A stretch of DNA of 64,000 bases, taken from NCBI GenBank assembly GCA_947053345.1, contig CAMRSM010000020.1, positions 1 through 64,000 of the forward strand, written 5' to 3'. Within the stretch, counting starts at the first letter, position 1, and every line of letters starts with the position of its first letter. The stretch is from an uncultured Lachnospiraceae bacterium (GTDB lineage: Bacteria; Bacillota; Clostridia; Lachnospirales; Lachnospiraceae). Positions 1 through 8,897 of this stretch are shown in pieces. The notes beneath the pieces were generated by a model. That model was given only the letters and a program-made list of their open reading frames with translations. It was not told the DNA's origin and did no database searches. A program made the translations under genes and the position numbers.

Positions 1-2209
1 GCAGCATACCGATCTCCATCTGGTTTTTGCTCAAAACCGTCATAACGACTTTGACCTCATCCCAAGTCTTCGGCACTTCAAGCCCCAGCTCCTTCAAGAT
101 ATCTTTGCGGTAGAACATCATCGGGAACGTCTGCGTTTCCGGCAGTCCGTAGGTCGCGCCGTTAAACTGGAACGCCTCCATCGCACTTGGCTTAAAACGC
201 GCGGTCACCTCGGAAAGATCATCAAACTGGCTCAGGTCCGCCACTGCGTTTCTCAGGCCGTAATTCATCGGCAGGTCATTGCCGACCTGTATCGCGACAT
301 CCGGTCCCTGCCCGGCGAGCGTCGCCTGCAAAAGCGTGCCCATGTCAACAATCATGACATTGACGCTGATCCCGGTCTTGTTCGTGAACGTCTTATCCAC
401 CAAAGATTTGATGACGTTCGCCTGGTCACGGCCGGAGCCGACCCAGAGCGTGATCGAGCGGGCATCGCCCTGTGCCACGTTGCCAATCTGGTTATAATCA
501 ATGACAAAGGAATAGTACAGTCTCGTAAACTCGTAAAAAATCCTTGACCAGAAACCGTTGTTCGCCGCTTTCACATTCGTCCCCGGCGCGGTGATGTAGA
601 TCGTATCAAGCTGCAGCGGCTGCTCCAATGCTGCCGTCACCCATGTGCCGAGTGCGCGGACATTAACCTTGTACGAGGAAATGACCTTTACGAAGCGCTC
701 CGGGTCCTTGACAAGTTCTTCCAGCTGGTCGCTCATCGTGATCAGCGCCGTCTCCTTGTCACTGGAACGCCCTGTGACCGCACGCAGTTCCTTGACCACC
801 TGCAGGAGCTCGTCGCGCACCGCCTGCATCTCCTCCTTCACCTCCGGAAGCGATGCCTCGATCTGGTAATCGCGGTAGGAGTCCGGTGAAACGCCGGTGA
901 TGCGGATGATCTTGCGGTAAGTCGCGTTCAGCTGCGTCACACATTCCTGCACGCGGCTGATGATCGTCGAAAACTCACCGAGCACTGTCTGCATGCGCAG
1001 TGTGTGGTGCCCCGCCTCAAGGTAGATCTTGTATGCCTCACCGTTTTCATCTTCCAGCGTATCCATCCGCCAGGTCTGTTCATATGTAAAGCCGTAATCA
1101 TTGAGTTCTTCAAACGGAACCACATCGTCAATCATGATCTTCCTGGAAACATACAGACCTTTCACGAAATTCTGCCTTGCGTGGAACGAAATATTATAAT
1201 AACCGCTCTCTTCCACGTCAAAATCCCATTCGATCCACTGGTTGACAAGCCGCCAGGAATTGCCGCCGATCGTGTTGTTGAGCAGCGCCTTCGCACTCGC
1301 CGGATAAACACCCGGGGAGGACTGGTCCTGCATCGGATAAAGCATCTGCGAAGATGCCCTCGTCGCGTTCTCTGCCTCGATGCGGATCGTCTCCGCCTGC
1401 GCGTCTTTTGCGCCCGCTGCATCCCACTGCGCTTTCTTTTCCGCATAGGTGGCAGTCCGGTCTGTATTCGATAAAGTCAGACGGCGCAGGATCATCGGCT
1501 CACGCCTGGAAACCAGTGTGATCGTGTGCTTCCCCGCCGTAAAGTAAACCGAAAGACGGTTCGTGATGTAGCCGTCCGCGTCATAGAGATAACTGTTTAA
1601 CATCCACTCCGGTGCCTCGGTCATCGAAGGTTTTAAGTCATTGCCCTGGTTATCCTTCGCCCAGTCCTTCACCAGAATGCCGTCCTCATTCACCACGGTA
1701 TTCTCCACGGTGTTCTTCCACACACGCTGGAATTCCACAAGTGCGAGCTGGCTGTAAGGAAGCTTCCCGTCAATAAAGAATGCCCTCTGGATATCGGCAG
1801 AATTGCCCTCCACCGGGTAATAATCGAGGGAAAGCTCATAAAAGCCTTCCGTCTTGATATCGACCTCGTACTCGATCAGACCCTCATCCTCCATGCGCAC
1901 CGAAGTGCCGTCCATCCCCTCATAATTTTCGTAGGTGGCAGGCTCGGCATCAACCCCGTCCCCCGCTGCGAAGCGGACATGATCCGCCGCCTCGATCACA
2001 TAGGTCTCATCCGGATGCACATCGTTATACTGCGCGGCATACTCTTCGTAACTTAACATCTCCGCGTCGATGGAATGGGTCGCCACGATTTCCTCATAAT
2101 CGTCAAGCGGCACATCCGACTTCGCTTCCACGGTAGACACCGGGGAGACGAGGACTGCCGCAACGAGCAGGAATGCGGTCATACTTTTTCGCATCTTTTT
2201 TCCCATCAT
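1..2209 (-). CDS. Extracellular solute-binding protein with N-terminal carbohydrate-binding-like modules (partial, C-terminus cut off)
   Basis: The reading frame stays open from an ATG at 2209 to the window edge, giving 736 residues without the C-terminus. A GGAGAG Shine-Dalgarno precedes a double ATG. A hydrophobic signal peptide (about residues 9-25) ends in an AEA-like cleavage site, with no lipobox cysteine. Residues about 60-240 and 280-440 look like two beta-sandwich carbohydrate-binding modules of the CBM35 kind (YxxEAED-like starts, GxYxLSLxY repeats). A helical linker follows, and from about 585 an ABC sugar-binding protein fold (PDVAIQVGND, GATYGLPETQTFPMMFYRKD). It would deliver oligosaccharides to an ABC importer whose permeases probably lie beyond the edge. 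The neighbouring GH26 mannanase suggests a mannan-type substrate, which is inference. Confidence 0.85.
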   Translation of the reverse strand, partial: MMGKKMRKSMTAFLLVAAVLVSPVSTVEAKSDVPLDDYEEIVATHSIDAEMLSYEEYAAQYNDVHPDETYVIEAADHVRFAAGDGVDAEPATYENYEGMDGTSVRMEDEGLIEYEVDIKTEGFYELSLDYYPVEGNSADIQRAFFIDGKLPYSQLALVEFQRVWKNTVENTVVNEDGILVKDWAKDNQGNDLKPSMTEAPEWMLNSYLYDADGYITNRLSVYFTAGKHTITLVSRREPMILRRLTLSNTDRTATYAEKKAQWDAAGAKDAQAETIRIEAENATRASSQMLYPMQDQSSPGVYPASAKALLNNTIGGNSWRLVNQWIEWDFDVEESGYYNISFHARQNFVKGLYVSRKIMIDDVVPFEELNDYGFTYEQTWRMDTLEDENGEAYKIYLEAGHHTLRMQTVLGEFSTIISRVQECVTQLNATYRKIIRITGVSPDSYRDYQIEASLPEVKEEMQAVRDELLQVVKELRAVTGRSSDKETALITMSDQLEELVKDPERFVKVISSYKVNVRALGTWVTAALEQPLQLDTIYITAPGTNVKAANNGFWSRIFYEFTRLYYSFVIDYNQIGNVAQGDARSITLWVGSGRDQANVIKSLVDKTFTNKTGISVNVMIVDMGTLLQATLAGQGPDVAIQVGNDLPMNYGLRNAVADLSQFDDLSEVTARFKPSAMEAFQFNGATYGLPETQTFPMMFYRKDILKELGLEVPKTWDEVKVVMTVLSKNQMEIGML

Positions 2210-2226
2210 CTTCTCTCCTTCTTTCC

Positions 2227-2904
2227 TTATTCATAATACCATGATTTGTCCCCTTCCGGCTTTGGCGGCATATATTTTTTCAACACCGGCTCCACCAGAT
2301 AGGTTGAGGCAAAGCACCATATGCCCGGCAGCAAAAAGAGCATCGCGAGCATCGGGGAGGTATCCGTCTCCGACTGCGACGCGGCCACTGCGGAATACAA
2401 AAACAGCCCACAGGCACCCGTGCCGGCCATAAGCAATATCGTAACAGGCAGATGCCTGAATACCATGACGGCCGCCATCCTCACAAGGGGGCGCATCCGT
2501 ATGGAGAAACGTGAGAGTACCGGACAGATATAGATCATAAACCCGGCATAAAAAAACAATAAAACCAGATATAGGATGGCGAACGCCATACTCTCCTTCG
2601 TCTGTGCCCGCCACGCCACCTTAAAATTAAAGGTAAGCAAAAGGCCAAGCGCCGCAAGCACAAGACTTAAAGGGATCCCGCGCGCCAGATTATTTTTAAA
2701 AGAGGTAAAGAATTCCCTGTATGCATAACCGTGTCCCCTGCGGATCGACTTGATCGTCGCGTAATAAAAGGCGGTCGTGGACGGAACGATCGTGATGACC
2801 GGAAGACAGCACAAAAGCCATATCACATTCAGCAGAATCAGATGGCCGATTTTATCCAAAAACTGATACATCGGCCCATCCGACGAGAAGAAGCCCCCCA
2901 ACAT
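2227..2904 (-). CDS. YesL-family (DUF624) membrane protein
   Basis: This is a 225-residue protein with about five to six hydrophobic segments and the N-terminal pattern of the YesL/DUF624 family (LGGFFSSDGPMYQFLDKIG, then a membrane helix with LLCCLPVITIVPS). Members sit beside sugar ABC transporters and glycoside hydrolases in Firmicutes, and their exact role is unsettled. The start at 2904 is preferred over an upstream ATG because GGGGGTGA lies just before it. It sits 17 bases upstream of the solute-binding protein gene and directly downstream of the GH26 gene, consistent with one operon. Confidence 0.85.
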   Translation of the reverse strand: MLGGFFSSDGPMYQFLDKIGHLILLNVIWLLCCLPVITIVPSTTAFYYATIKSIRRGHGYAYREFFTSFKNNLARGIPLSLVLAALGLLLTFNFKVAWRAQTKESMAFAILYLVLLFFYAGFMIYICPVLSRFSIRMRPLVRMAAVMVFRHLPVTILLMAGTGACGLFLYSAVAASQSETDTSPMLAMLFLLPGIWCFASTYLVEPVLKKYMPPKPEGDKSWYYE

Positions 2905-2958
2905 GTCACCCCCGTTCCCTGTAATCTGTATTCTGTGCCAAAAGCGCCGCTGCAACGC

Positions 2959-4611
2959 TCACTCACGGATCGGATAATTCTTCAGGTCCGGCAGCTCGGA
3001 AAATGTGACAACCGCTTCATGGGCATATACTTTTTTCACCATCTCCTCCTGCGTATACTTCTCGGAAAGGCGGTTCAGCTTGTTGTTTGCCAGCACGAAC
3101 TCCCCGCCCCAGGTGGCGAAAAATCCCCACATTGCCCCATCGCGCAGCGCCAGGTCAGGATCAAAGAGGCAGCCGTTTTCCGAGAGGACGATCATCTTTC
3201 TCTCCTTCGTGTATTTTGATGCCTCAAGGAATTTCTTTATCTGAGAAGTGTAGACCCTCTCACCCGGATAAATGTCCTCACCGATGATATCAACATACTC
3301 ATCGCCCGGATACCAGTCTGCGGCCTGCCCGTTCCAAACCCAGATCAGGTTGTTCAAACCGTGGTGGTTCGTCAGGCGGTCATAGAGCAGTATGTAGAGC
3401 TGTTTGTAGGCATCTGCACCCGCGTTGCCCCACCAGAACCAGCCGCCGGAAGCCTCATGCAGCGGCCTCCAGAGCACCGGGACACCCGCATCCTGCAGAC
3501 GTTTCAACTGCTCCGCGACCGCGTCAATGTCGCGTATCAAAAGGTCATAGCCCTCCGCGTCCCCGCCGTCCATGATCTTTTTTAAATCAATGTTTGTATA
3601 TTCTTTATAAAAGCCGCTGTACCATACACCGGTCAGGTATTTCTCCGGCGCGTTCCAGTGCCAGACAAACGTCACGATACCGCCCTGCTCCCAGTACTCG
3701 ACCGCATTTTCCACCGCCTGCGTGGTCGATCCATTGGCGACCCTCGACGGCGAATACTCCATCATATCAAGCCCCAGAACGGCCGGGTATTCACCCGTCG
3801 TGCGCCACACGGCCGCCCTCTCCAGCCCGTACATACTGTCGCTGTACTGCCCGGACAATATCTGCTTTCCGTAAATATCCGCCAGATAACTCATCAGCCG
3901 CTTCGCATTTTCCGTTGCGTTCGGATTCACAAGCTTCGCGCTCACGTCATACAAATCATCCGGCAGCGCCTCTGACGCGCCCACGGTCAGGGAATCCACC
4001 ATAACCCACCCCCAGGATTTCAAAAAAGCCACTTCATGGGAACCTACGCTCAAATAAACCCGCTCAAACACCGAAGTTTCAAAACTCCCGGATTCCGAGA
4101 CAAGCATACCGAGCGACTCCCCGTCCACCAAAATCGAATTCTCCTTATGACCGCCCTGGCTTGCCGTAACAAAAGAAAGATCGTAGAAGCCCTCCTGCGT
4201 GATATCAATATGGAAGGTACATCCGTCGCCGTCCTGCTCAAGCCCGGTCACATAACCCGTACCGCTATAACCTTTTTTGGAACTCTCCGTCTTTGCCTTC
4301 CCGGAAAGCGTCCCATCCTCCGCCTCATATGTCACATCGGGAACCGTCACAGCCGGAAGCCCTGTCGGCTTCGTCGGCTCCGTCGGCTCCGTCGGCTCCG
4401 TCTGGCTGGCGGTGCTGGTCGGCACCGTATCTTCGCTATCGTCCCCCCCGGTCTTATCCGCGGGATCCTCATGCCCCGGCTCGGCTTCATCGTTCCCTCC
4501 GGACACGGTCGGTGCCGGATCTTTCTCCCCTGTTTTCCCGCCGCCGCACGCTGCCGCCGACACGGTTAAAACCGCCGCAAGCACGCTGGCAAACAACCTA
4601 TTCTTTCTCAT
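2959..4611 (-). CDS. GH26 beta-mannanase, surface lipoprotein with CBM35-like domain
   Basis: The 550-residue protein begins with a lipoprotein signal (VSAAAC lipobox), so it is anchored to the outer face of the membrane. A low-complexity Thr/Pro/Glu linker (TEPTEPTEPTKPT) leads to a CBM35-like module (VTYEAEDGTLSG, about residues 90-215) and then a GH26 catalytic domain (about 225-545). The acid/base Glu is in WRPLHEASGGWFWWG and the nucleophile Glu in IVLSENG, both in the GH26 arrangement. It should cleave beta-1,4-mannan outside the cell. The chosen ATG follows GGGGGA; a 16-residue longer frame lacks such a site. It is preceded by its own strong promoter with an operator-like sequence. Confidence 0.9.
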   Translation of the reverse strand: MRKNRLFASVLAAVLTVSAAACGGGKTGEKDPAPTVSGGNDEAEPGHEDPADKTGGDDSEDTVPTSTASQTEPTEPTEPTKPTGLPAVTVPDVTYEAEDGTLSGKAKTESSKKGYSGTGYVTGLEQDGDGCTFHIDITQEGFYDLSFVTASQGGHKENSILVDGESLGMLVSESGSFETSVFERVYLSVGSHEVAFLKSWGWVMVDSLTVGASEALPDDLYDVSAKLVNPNATENAKRLMSYLADIYGKQILSGQYSDSMYGLERAAVWRTTGEYPAVLGLDMMEYSPSRVANGSTTQAVENAVEYWEQGGIVTFVWHWNAPEKYLTGVWYSGFYKEYTNIDLKKIMDGGDAEGYDLLIRDIDAVAEQLKRLQDAGVPVLWRPLHEASGGWFWWGNAGADAYKQLYILLYDRLTNHHGLNNLIWVWNGQAADWYPGDEYVDIIGEDIYPGERVYTSQIKKFLEASKYTKERKMIVLSENGCLFDPDLALRDGAMWGFFATWGGEFVLANNKLNRLSEKYTQEEMVKKVYAHEAVVTFSELPDLKNYPIRE

Positions 4612-4672
4612 TTTCCAATCCCCCATTTTCATAAAAACAGGCGCACTGCTGCCTCTCAACAGGATTATATAA

Positions 4673-4701
4673 ATTATATCATACTAAACCGTTTTCGGCA
4701 A
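4673..4701 (-). promoter_or_regulatory. Promoter of the GH26 mannan-utilisation operon
   Basis: On the minus strand the -35 TTGCCG is separated by 17 bases from a consensus TATAAT -10 carrying the extended TGa element. It lies about 60 bases upstream of the GH26 start, leaving a short leader. Confidence 0.7.
4686..4695. promoter_or_regulatory. Candidate LacI-family operator
   Basis: AAACCGTTTT is a near-palindrome around a central CG, the hallmark of LacI-family operators. It falls exactly between the -35 and -10 of the GH26 promoter, where a bound repressor would block RNA polymerase. The adjacent LacI-type regulator is the likely ligand-responsive repressor, which is inference. Confidence 0.5.
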
Positions 4702-4808
4702 GCGTTTTTTTGTGAAATATGTACAACCGAATATTGCGCCCTCTCAAATCTGCTCCGACATACCGGCCAAAAACCCTGATTTTGCCCTTATTTTCAGTAT
4801 TTGGACGG

Positions 4809-5852
4809 CTACTTTCCGATAAATTTTTTAGAGGAATCCCGGAAGATCACCTCCGTATCGACCACCACCGTCTCCCTCGGCAGTTCCGGGTGCTGCAGGC
4901 GGAAAAATAACTGGCAGGCCAAACGCTTCCCAAGCCTTGTATTGCCCACACGCACAGTTGTCAAAAACGCGTCGATCCGGGAGAGTTCCTCTTGGTTGTC
5001 AAACCCCGTCACCGCGACATCCCCCGGCACCGAAAGTCCCCTCGCGCGCAGCCCTTTGACCACAAGCATCGCAATCACATCGTTCGCGCAGACAATCGCC
5101 TCCGGCATTTCGCGGATACCGTCCAGATACTCCTGTATCTCTGCCTCCACATAATAGCGGCCGGGCACGTGCCGGACTGCCACCGCATCCGCCTGCGGCA
5201 CAATACCGTGTTCCCCAAGCGCCTCCATATAGCCGGTATATCGGTCATGTATCGACCGGCAGTAACTGATATCCCCCACAAAACCGATCCTTGTTAATCC
5301 CTGCGAGATCAAATGCCCGGTGATTGTACGGACGCTCTGTGTCCCCTCCGAGATCACGATGTCAACCGGATATTCCGCCTTGCCGACAGATTCCGAAAAA
5401 TCAAGGCAGACCGTAGGAAGTCCCCTCTTTAAAATTTCCCTGAGATATTCTTTTGAAAAGACACTGATCAAGATTACACCGTCGGTCTCCTCCGAGAAAT
5501 CAATCGGAAGAATCAGGCGGCGCTCCTCCTCCTCGCTCACAAAATCAAACCGCAGGCGGCAGCCGTTCTGGTTGAGCATATCCGATATCCCCATGATAAT
5601 GCTGTTCCAAAATACCGAGATCTCCCTTCTCGCAAGCACGAGAACCGTCTTTCGCTCGCTGCGGTTCGCGTGGAGCTTAAACTCGTTGAGCGCCGACGGC
5701 GATACTTTTAAGTAGCCCATCTCACAAGCTTTCTCAATCACCATGTAGCGCGTCTCATAAGCCACGGTGTCACTGTTGTTCAGCGCGCGTGCCACCGTGT
5801 TGCGCGAAAGGTTCAGTTCCCTTGCCACATCCTGTATCGTAACTTTTTTCAT
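4809..5852 (-). CDS. LacI-family transcriptional regulator
   Basis: The protein has 347 residues. The N-terminal helix-turn-helix reads VTIQDVARELNLSRNTVARALN, with the hinge-helix region at about residues 45-60. A periplasmic-binding-protein-like effector domain follows (GVILISVF, IGFVGDISYC, AIVCANDVIAMLVVKGLRARG, VAVTGFDN). Length and motifs fit the LacI/GalR family. It stands directly upstream of the GH26 operon on the same strand, so it most likely senses a manno-oligosaccharide and controls that operon. A 17-bp palindrome in its own leader suggests autoregulation or a second regulator. Confidence 0.92.
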   Translation of the reverse strand: MKKVTIQDVARELNLSRNTVARALNNSDTVAYETRYMVIEKACEMGYLKVSPSALNEFKLHANRSERKTVLVLARREISVFWNSIIMGISDMLNQNGCRLRFDFVSEEEERRLILPIDFSEETDGVILISVFSKEYLREILKRGLPTVCLDFSESVGKAEYPVDIVISEGTQSVRTITGHLISQGLTRIGFVGDISYCRSIHDRYTGYMEALGEHGIVPQADAVAVRHVPGRYYVEAEIQEYLDGIREMPEAIVCANDVIAMLVVKGLRARGLSVPGDVAVTGFDNQEELSRIDAFLTTVRVGNTRLGKRLACQLFFRLQHPELPRETVVVDTEVIFRDSSKKFIGK

Positions 5853-5889
5853 CGCCCCTCCTTTCCCGCATCCTTTCCATATTTTTCAC

Positions 5890-5906
5890 TTTTGCATCAT
5901 GCAAAA
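5890..5906. promoter_or_regulatory. Perfect 17-bp palindrome in the lacI-type gene leader
   Basis: TTTTGCATcATGCAAAA is an 8-bp perfect inverted repeat around one base, 37 bases upstream of the regulator start and about 95 bases downstream of its predicted promoter. Further TTTGCA/TGCAAA half-sites occur nearby (about 5916, 6072 and 6118). It looks like a protein-binding site, though it lacks the usual central CG of LacI operators. Confidence 0.45.
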
Positions 5907-5997
5907 GCATGGTAGTTTGCATTATTTTCAATTCCTATTTTTCCCATATTCGTACATTCCATATCCAAAAATGAGAAGCTGCCTTTATCTATATAGC

Positions 5998-6026
5998 ATT
6001 TTAACATGTTCTTTTGAAATTTACAA
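5998..6026 (-). promoter_or_regulatory. Candidate promoter of the LacI-type regulator
   Basis: Minus-strand TTGTAA, 17-base spacer, TAAAAT with an upstream TG (extended -10). It gives a leader of about 140 bases carrying the palindrome at 5890. The surrounding 5.85-6.18 kb is AT-rich and holds no convincing gene. Confidence 0.5.
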
Positions 6027-6184
6027 CCCGTATTTATAAAATATTCACAATTTTTAACCATTATGAACATTTTTGCACTTTCTCCATGCGCTATATTGCA
6101 CTATAAAGCATTATCAAATGCAAAATATTTTGAACAATCCTCCATCATACTTTGCTGCATATCTTAAAATACGGGTGCAAACGC

Positions 6185-6226
6185 AAAAAAGGCGGGCAGG
6201 AAACAAAATTTTCCTGTCCGCCTTTT
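6185..6226 (-). terminator. Rho-independent terminator after the YbjQ-family gene
   Basis: GGCGGGCAGGAAA and TTTCCTGTCCGCC form a 13-bp stem with one G-U pair and a short A-rich loop. It is flanked by an A-run on the left (T-run on the minus transcript) and a T-run on the right, so it may act in both directions. Confidence 0.8.
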
Positions 6227-6315
6227 CCTTTTCCGTTACACATCTGGGATTCCCGCAAATCTCCATCTATATAGTAGAAATCCCCGTCACAAAGAAAGCA
6301 GCTTTCCGGTCCACC

Positions 6316-6627
6316 CTAGCAAAACTTCACGGCGGTACCATACGCCATTACTTCCGCAGCACCCTGCATGACCGCCGCCGAAGCGTACCGCACATTAACC
6401 ACAGCATCCGCACCAAGCGCAGCCGCCTCTTCTACCATACGCTTCGTTGCAAGGTCGCGCGCCTCGCTCATCATCTCATTATACGAAGTCAGCTCACCGC
6501 CGACCAAGGACTTAAACCCCTGCGCAATGTCCTTCCCCATATGCTTTGACTGGATCGTGCTCCCCTTAACAATCCCATGCATTTCAAGCTCCTTGCCTGA
6601 AATATAATCCGTATTTACTATGATCAT
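6316..6627 (-). CDS. YbjQ/UPF0145 family protein
   Basis: A 103-residue protein that matches the YbjQ (DUF74, UPF0145) family in length and motifs: an N-terminal MIIVNTDYISGKE strand, the conserved IVKGSTIQSKHMGKDI stretch, and the ALGADAVVNVRY motif near the C-terminus. These small cytosolic proteins form pentamers; a heavy-metal-binding role has been suggested but is not proven. It is a single gene with its own promoter and terminator. Confidence 0.88.
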   Translation of the reverse strand: MIIVNTDYISGKELEMHGIVKGSTIQSKHMGKDIAQGFKSLVGGELTSYNEMMSEARDLATKRMVEEAAALGADAVVNVRYASAAVMQGAAEVMAYGTAVKFC

Positions 6628-6712
6628 CGTCCATTCCTCCTTCTTATCCCTCTGACCTCAGGTGATAATCCCGCCGCACTACCCGCGCATGCTTTTTAAC
6701 ATTTCCAAAATT

Positions 6713-6741
6713 ATGATATCACACGGCTGCAGCAAAATCAA
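6713..6741 (-). promoter_or_regulatory. Candidate promoter of the YbjQ-family gene
   Basis: Minus-strand TTGATT, 17-base spacer, TATCAT with an extended TGa, about 85 bases upstream of the gene start. Confidence 0.5.
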
Positions 6742-6815
6742 GCCGGCAAGTAAAAGAAATATTCATGCAGCATCCACCGCGAACAGATTTTCTTATAGCA
6801 TTATCACCATATGCA

Positions 6816-6824
6816 TGTTATAAT
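6816..6824 (+). promoter_or_regulatory. Extended -10 promoter of the chemoreceptor gene
   Basis: TGTTATAAT is a consensus extended -10 about 80 bases before the start codon. No good -35 hexamer stands at the proper spacing, and I see no sigma-D type motility promoter. Confidence 0.45.
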
Positions 6825-6907
6825 AAAGGGGAAGATAATTGCAGTGGGAATGTAACAAACCAGCAGCCTGCACCTTGCGGTGCACAGGAAAGGAAAAGGT
6901 AGAATTT

Positions 6908-8608
6908 ATGGGGAAACCAAACAACACCGGCAGCTTAGCCGGAAACAACAGCCAAGAGTTACATCTAAAGACCATCGTGCAAAAATCAATCATCGCGCTC
7001 GCTACGGGAGGATTTTTGCTGGTGGTTCTGATCGCAACAAACTTCTATGTATCGTTTATGGAAGACGACCGTCTGGAAACCACGCGTTTCCTAAACCAGT
7101 ACCGTTTAGGTTCCAAAGCACTCACCTCCGCCGTGCAGGCATATGCGGTGACCGGCGACACAAAATATTATGATGACTACTTAGAAGAACTGAATGTGAA
7201 CAAACGCCGGGATATCGCATGGGCGGGTCTTGAGAAAAACAATGTGACCGACGGGGAATGGGACGATATGAGATATATCGCGGAATTATCCGAAAAGCTG
7301 ATGCCGCTTGAGCAGGCTGCGATGCAGGCCGTCGCAGCAGGGGATCTGGACGCGGCGGCAACGTTCGTGTACGGGGAGGAATACGAAAAAGACGTTGAGA
7401 TCATTGACAAGAAAACCAATGATATTATCAACCGGATCCAAGACAGGCTGGATTCCAAAAAAAGCACACTGATGATAGTTCAGCTGGTAGTCGAGGCATT
7501 GTTCCTGCTTTCCTTCCTCTATGTGATGCGCCAGATCATCACATCCATCCGCTTTTCCAGGGAGGAATTGCTTGTACCGATCACCAAAGTATCCCACCAG
7601 ATGGTTGCCCTCTCAGAGGGAAATTTCCATGCCCCGTTTGACATGACCGAGGAGGAAAGCGAAGTCGGGCGCATGGTGACCGCTATCCGTTTTATGAAAG
7701 ATAACCTGATCAAGATCATCGGTGAGATCACGAATGTGCTCGGACAGATGGGAGACGGGAATTATGAGATTACATTAGACCAGAATTACGTGGGCGAATT
7801 TAGCGCAATCAAGGACTCCTTTTATAAGATCAGCGAAGAAATCCGCCATACTTTACATAGCATAAGAGATATGTCCAGCCAAATCAAGATGGGATCCGAA
7901 CAGCTCTCCGAGGCAGCCAACAACCTCGCGGAAGCAAGCACCGCGCAGGCTACGACCGTATCCGACCTGACCGCGCTGACCGACAACCTGTACGCAGATA
8001 TGGATAAAAACGCGGTCGATGCCAAAGAATGCGTGGAGATTGCATCCCAGGCAGGACAAACATTGATGGTTGGAAACCAGAAGATGGAGGAGTTAAAAAG
8101 TGCGATCGGGGAGATCAGCCAGTGCTCGGAACAGATCAAATCGATCATCCATGTCATTGAGGATATCGCCAGCCAGACCAACCTCCTCTCCTTAAACGCT
8201 GCCATCGAGGCGGCGCGCGCCGGGGAAGCGGGCCGGGGCTTTGCTGTTGTGGCGGAACAGGTGAAAAACCTCGCGGAGGAATCCGCAAGATCCGCCGGAG
8301 AAACGACCAAGCTGATCGAAGCGACTGTTTCCGCTGTGGATAAGGGAATTTCGATTGCCGACGAAACCGCGCGCAATATCAATAATGTCATGCAGGGTGC
8401 CCAGACAGCCACCCAGAAAATGGGGCAGATTTCTGAACTGCTGGCGCAGAACGTCCAGTATATGAAACAGGTGGACGCGGATCTCGGGGCAATCCAGGAA
8501 GTGATTGATACGAATGCCGCCACCTCGGAAGAAACCGCTGCCATCAGCCAGGAACAGACCAACCAGGTGGAAGTGATGGCAAACCTGATGAGCAAGTTTG
8601 TGATATGA
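6908..8608 (+). CDS. Methyl-accepting chemotaxis protein
   Basis: This 566-residue receptor has one membrane segment near residues 23-45, a helical extracytoplasmic sensor of about 130 residues and a second membrane segment near 190-212. A HAMP domain and a long coiled-coil signalling domain follow, with the conserved hairpin tip [20 protein letters not shown]. It should signal to CheA/CheW, which implies chemotaxis and probably motility. The start at the MGKPN methionine is preferred because a GGAAAAGG site precedes it. The ligand cannot be told from sequence. It stands alone and ends before a strong terminator. Confidence 0.93.
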   Translation: MGKPNNTGSLAGNNSQELHLKTIVQKSIIALATGGFLLVVLIATNFYVSFMEDDRLETTRFLNQYRLGSKALTSAVQAYAVTGDTKYYDDYLEELNVNKRRDIAWAGLEKNNVTDGEWDDMRYIAELSEKLMPLEQAAMQAVAAGDLDAAATFVYGEEYEKDVEIIDKKTNDIINRIQDRLDSKKSTLMIVQLVVEALFLLSFLYVMRQIITSIRFSREELLVPITKVSHQMVALSEGNFHAPFDMTEEESEVGRMVTAIRFMKDNLIKIIGEITNVLGQMGDGNYEITLDQNYVGEFSAIKDSFYKISEEIRHTLHSIRDMSSQIKMGSEQLSEAANNLAEASTAQATTVSDLTALTDNLYADMDKNAVDAKECVEIASQAGQTLMVGNQKMEELKSAIGEISQCSEQIKSIIHVIEDIASQTNLLSLNAAIEAARAGEAGRGFAVVAEQVKNLAEESARSAGETTKLIEATVSAVDKGISIADETARNINNVMQGAQTATQKMGQISELLAQNVQYMKQVDADLGAIQEVIDTNAATSEETAAISQEQTNQVEVMANLMSKFVI

Positions 8609-8749
8609 CCGTATCCATGCACAAGCATGCTTCCGGAGGGTTTAATGCCATCCCCAACGCCATCCGGCAGGCATGCCCCACGCCGCCACACCTGTCCCGG
8701 AAGAAGCCGGAAACCCGATCGGCTTTCTCCCGGGCAAACCTGCGGAAAC

Positions 8750-8790
8750 AAAAACCCCCGCGGAAGCTTATTGCTTCCGCGGGGGTTTTT
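8750..8790. terminator. Bidirectional terminator closing the polysaccharide locus
   Basis: An 18-bp perfect stem (AAAAACCCCCGCGGAAGC and its complement) with a 5-base loop ends in T-runs on both strands. It separates the chemoreceptor (plus strand) from the end of the long minus-strand polysaccharide operon. The remaining 8.61-8.90 kb holds nothing else I can support. Confidence 0.9.
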
Positions 8791-8897
8791 CCCTGCCCGT
8801 CCTTTTCATGCCTGCCAAACCTTATCCCCATCCGCCGATACCGCGTGATCCCCGCGTCCGGAGACATGCAGATTTCTTCGAGTCCCGCATGCCGCCG

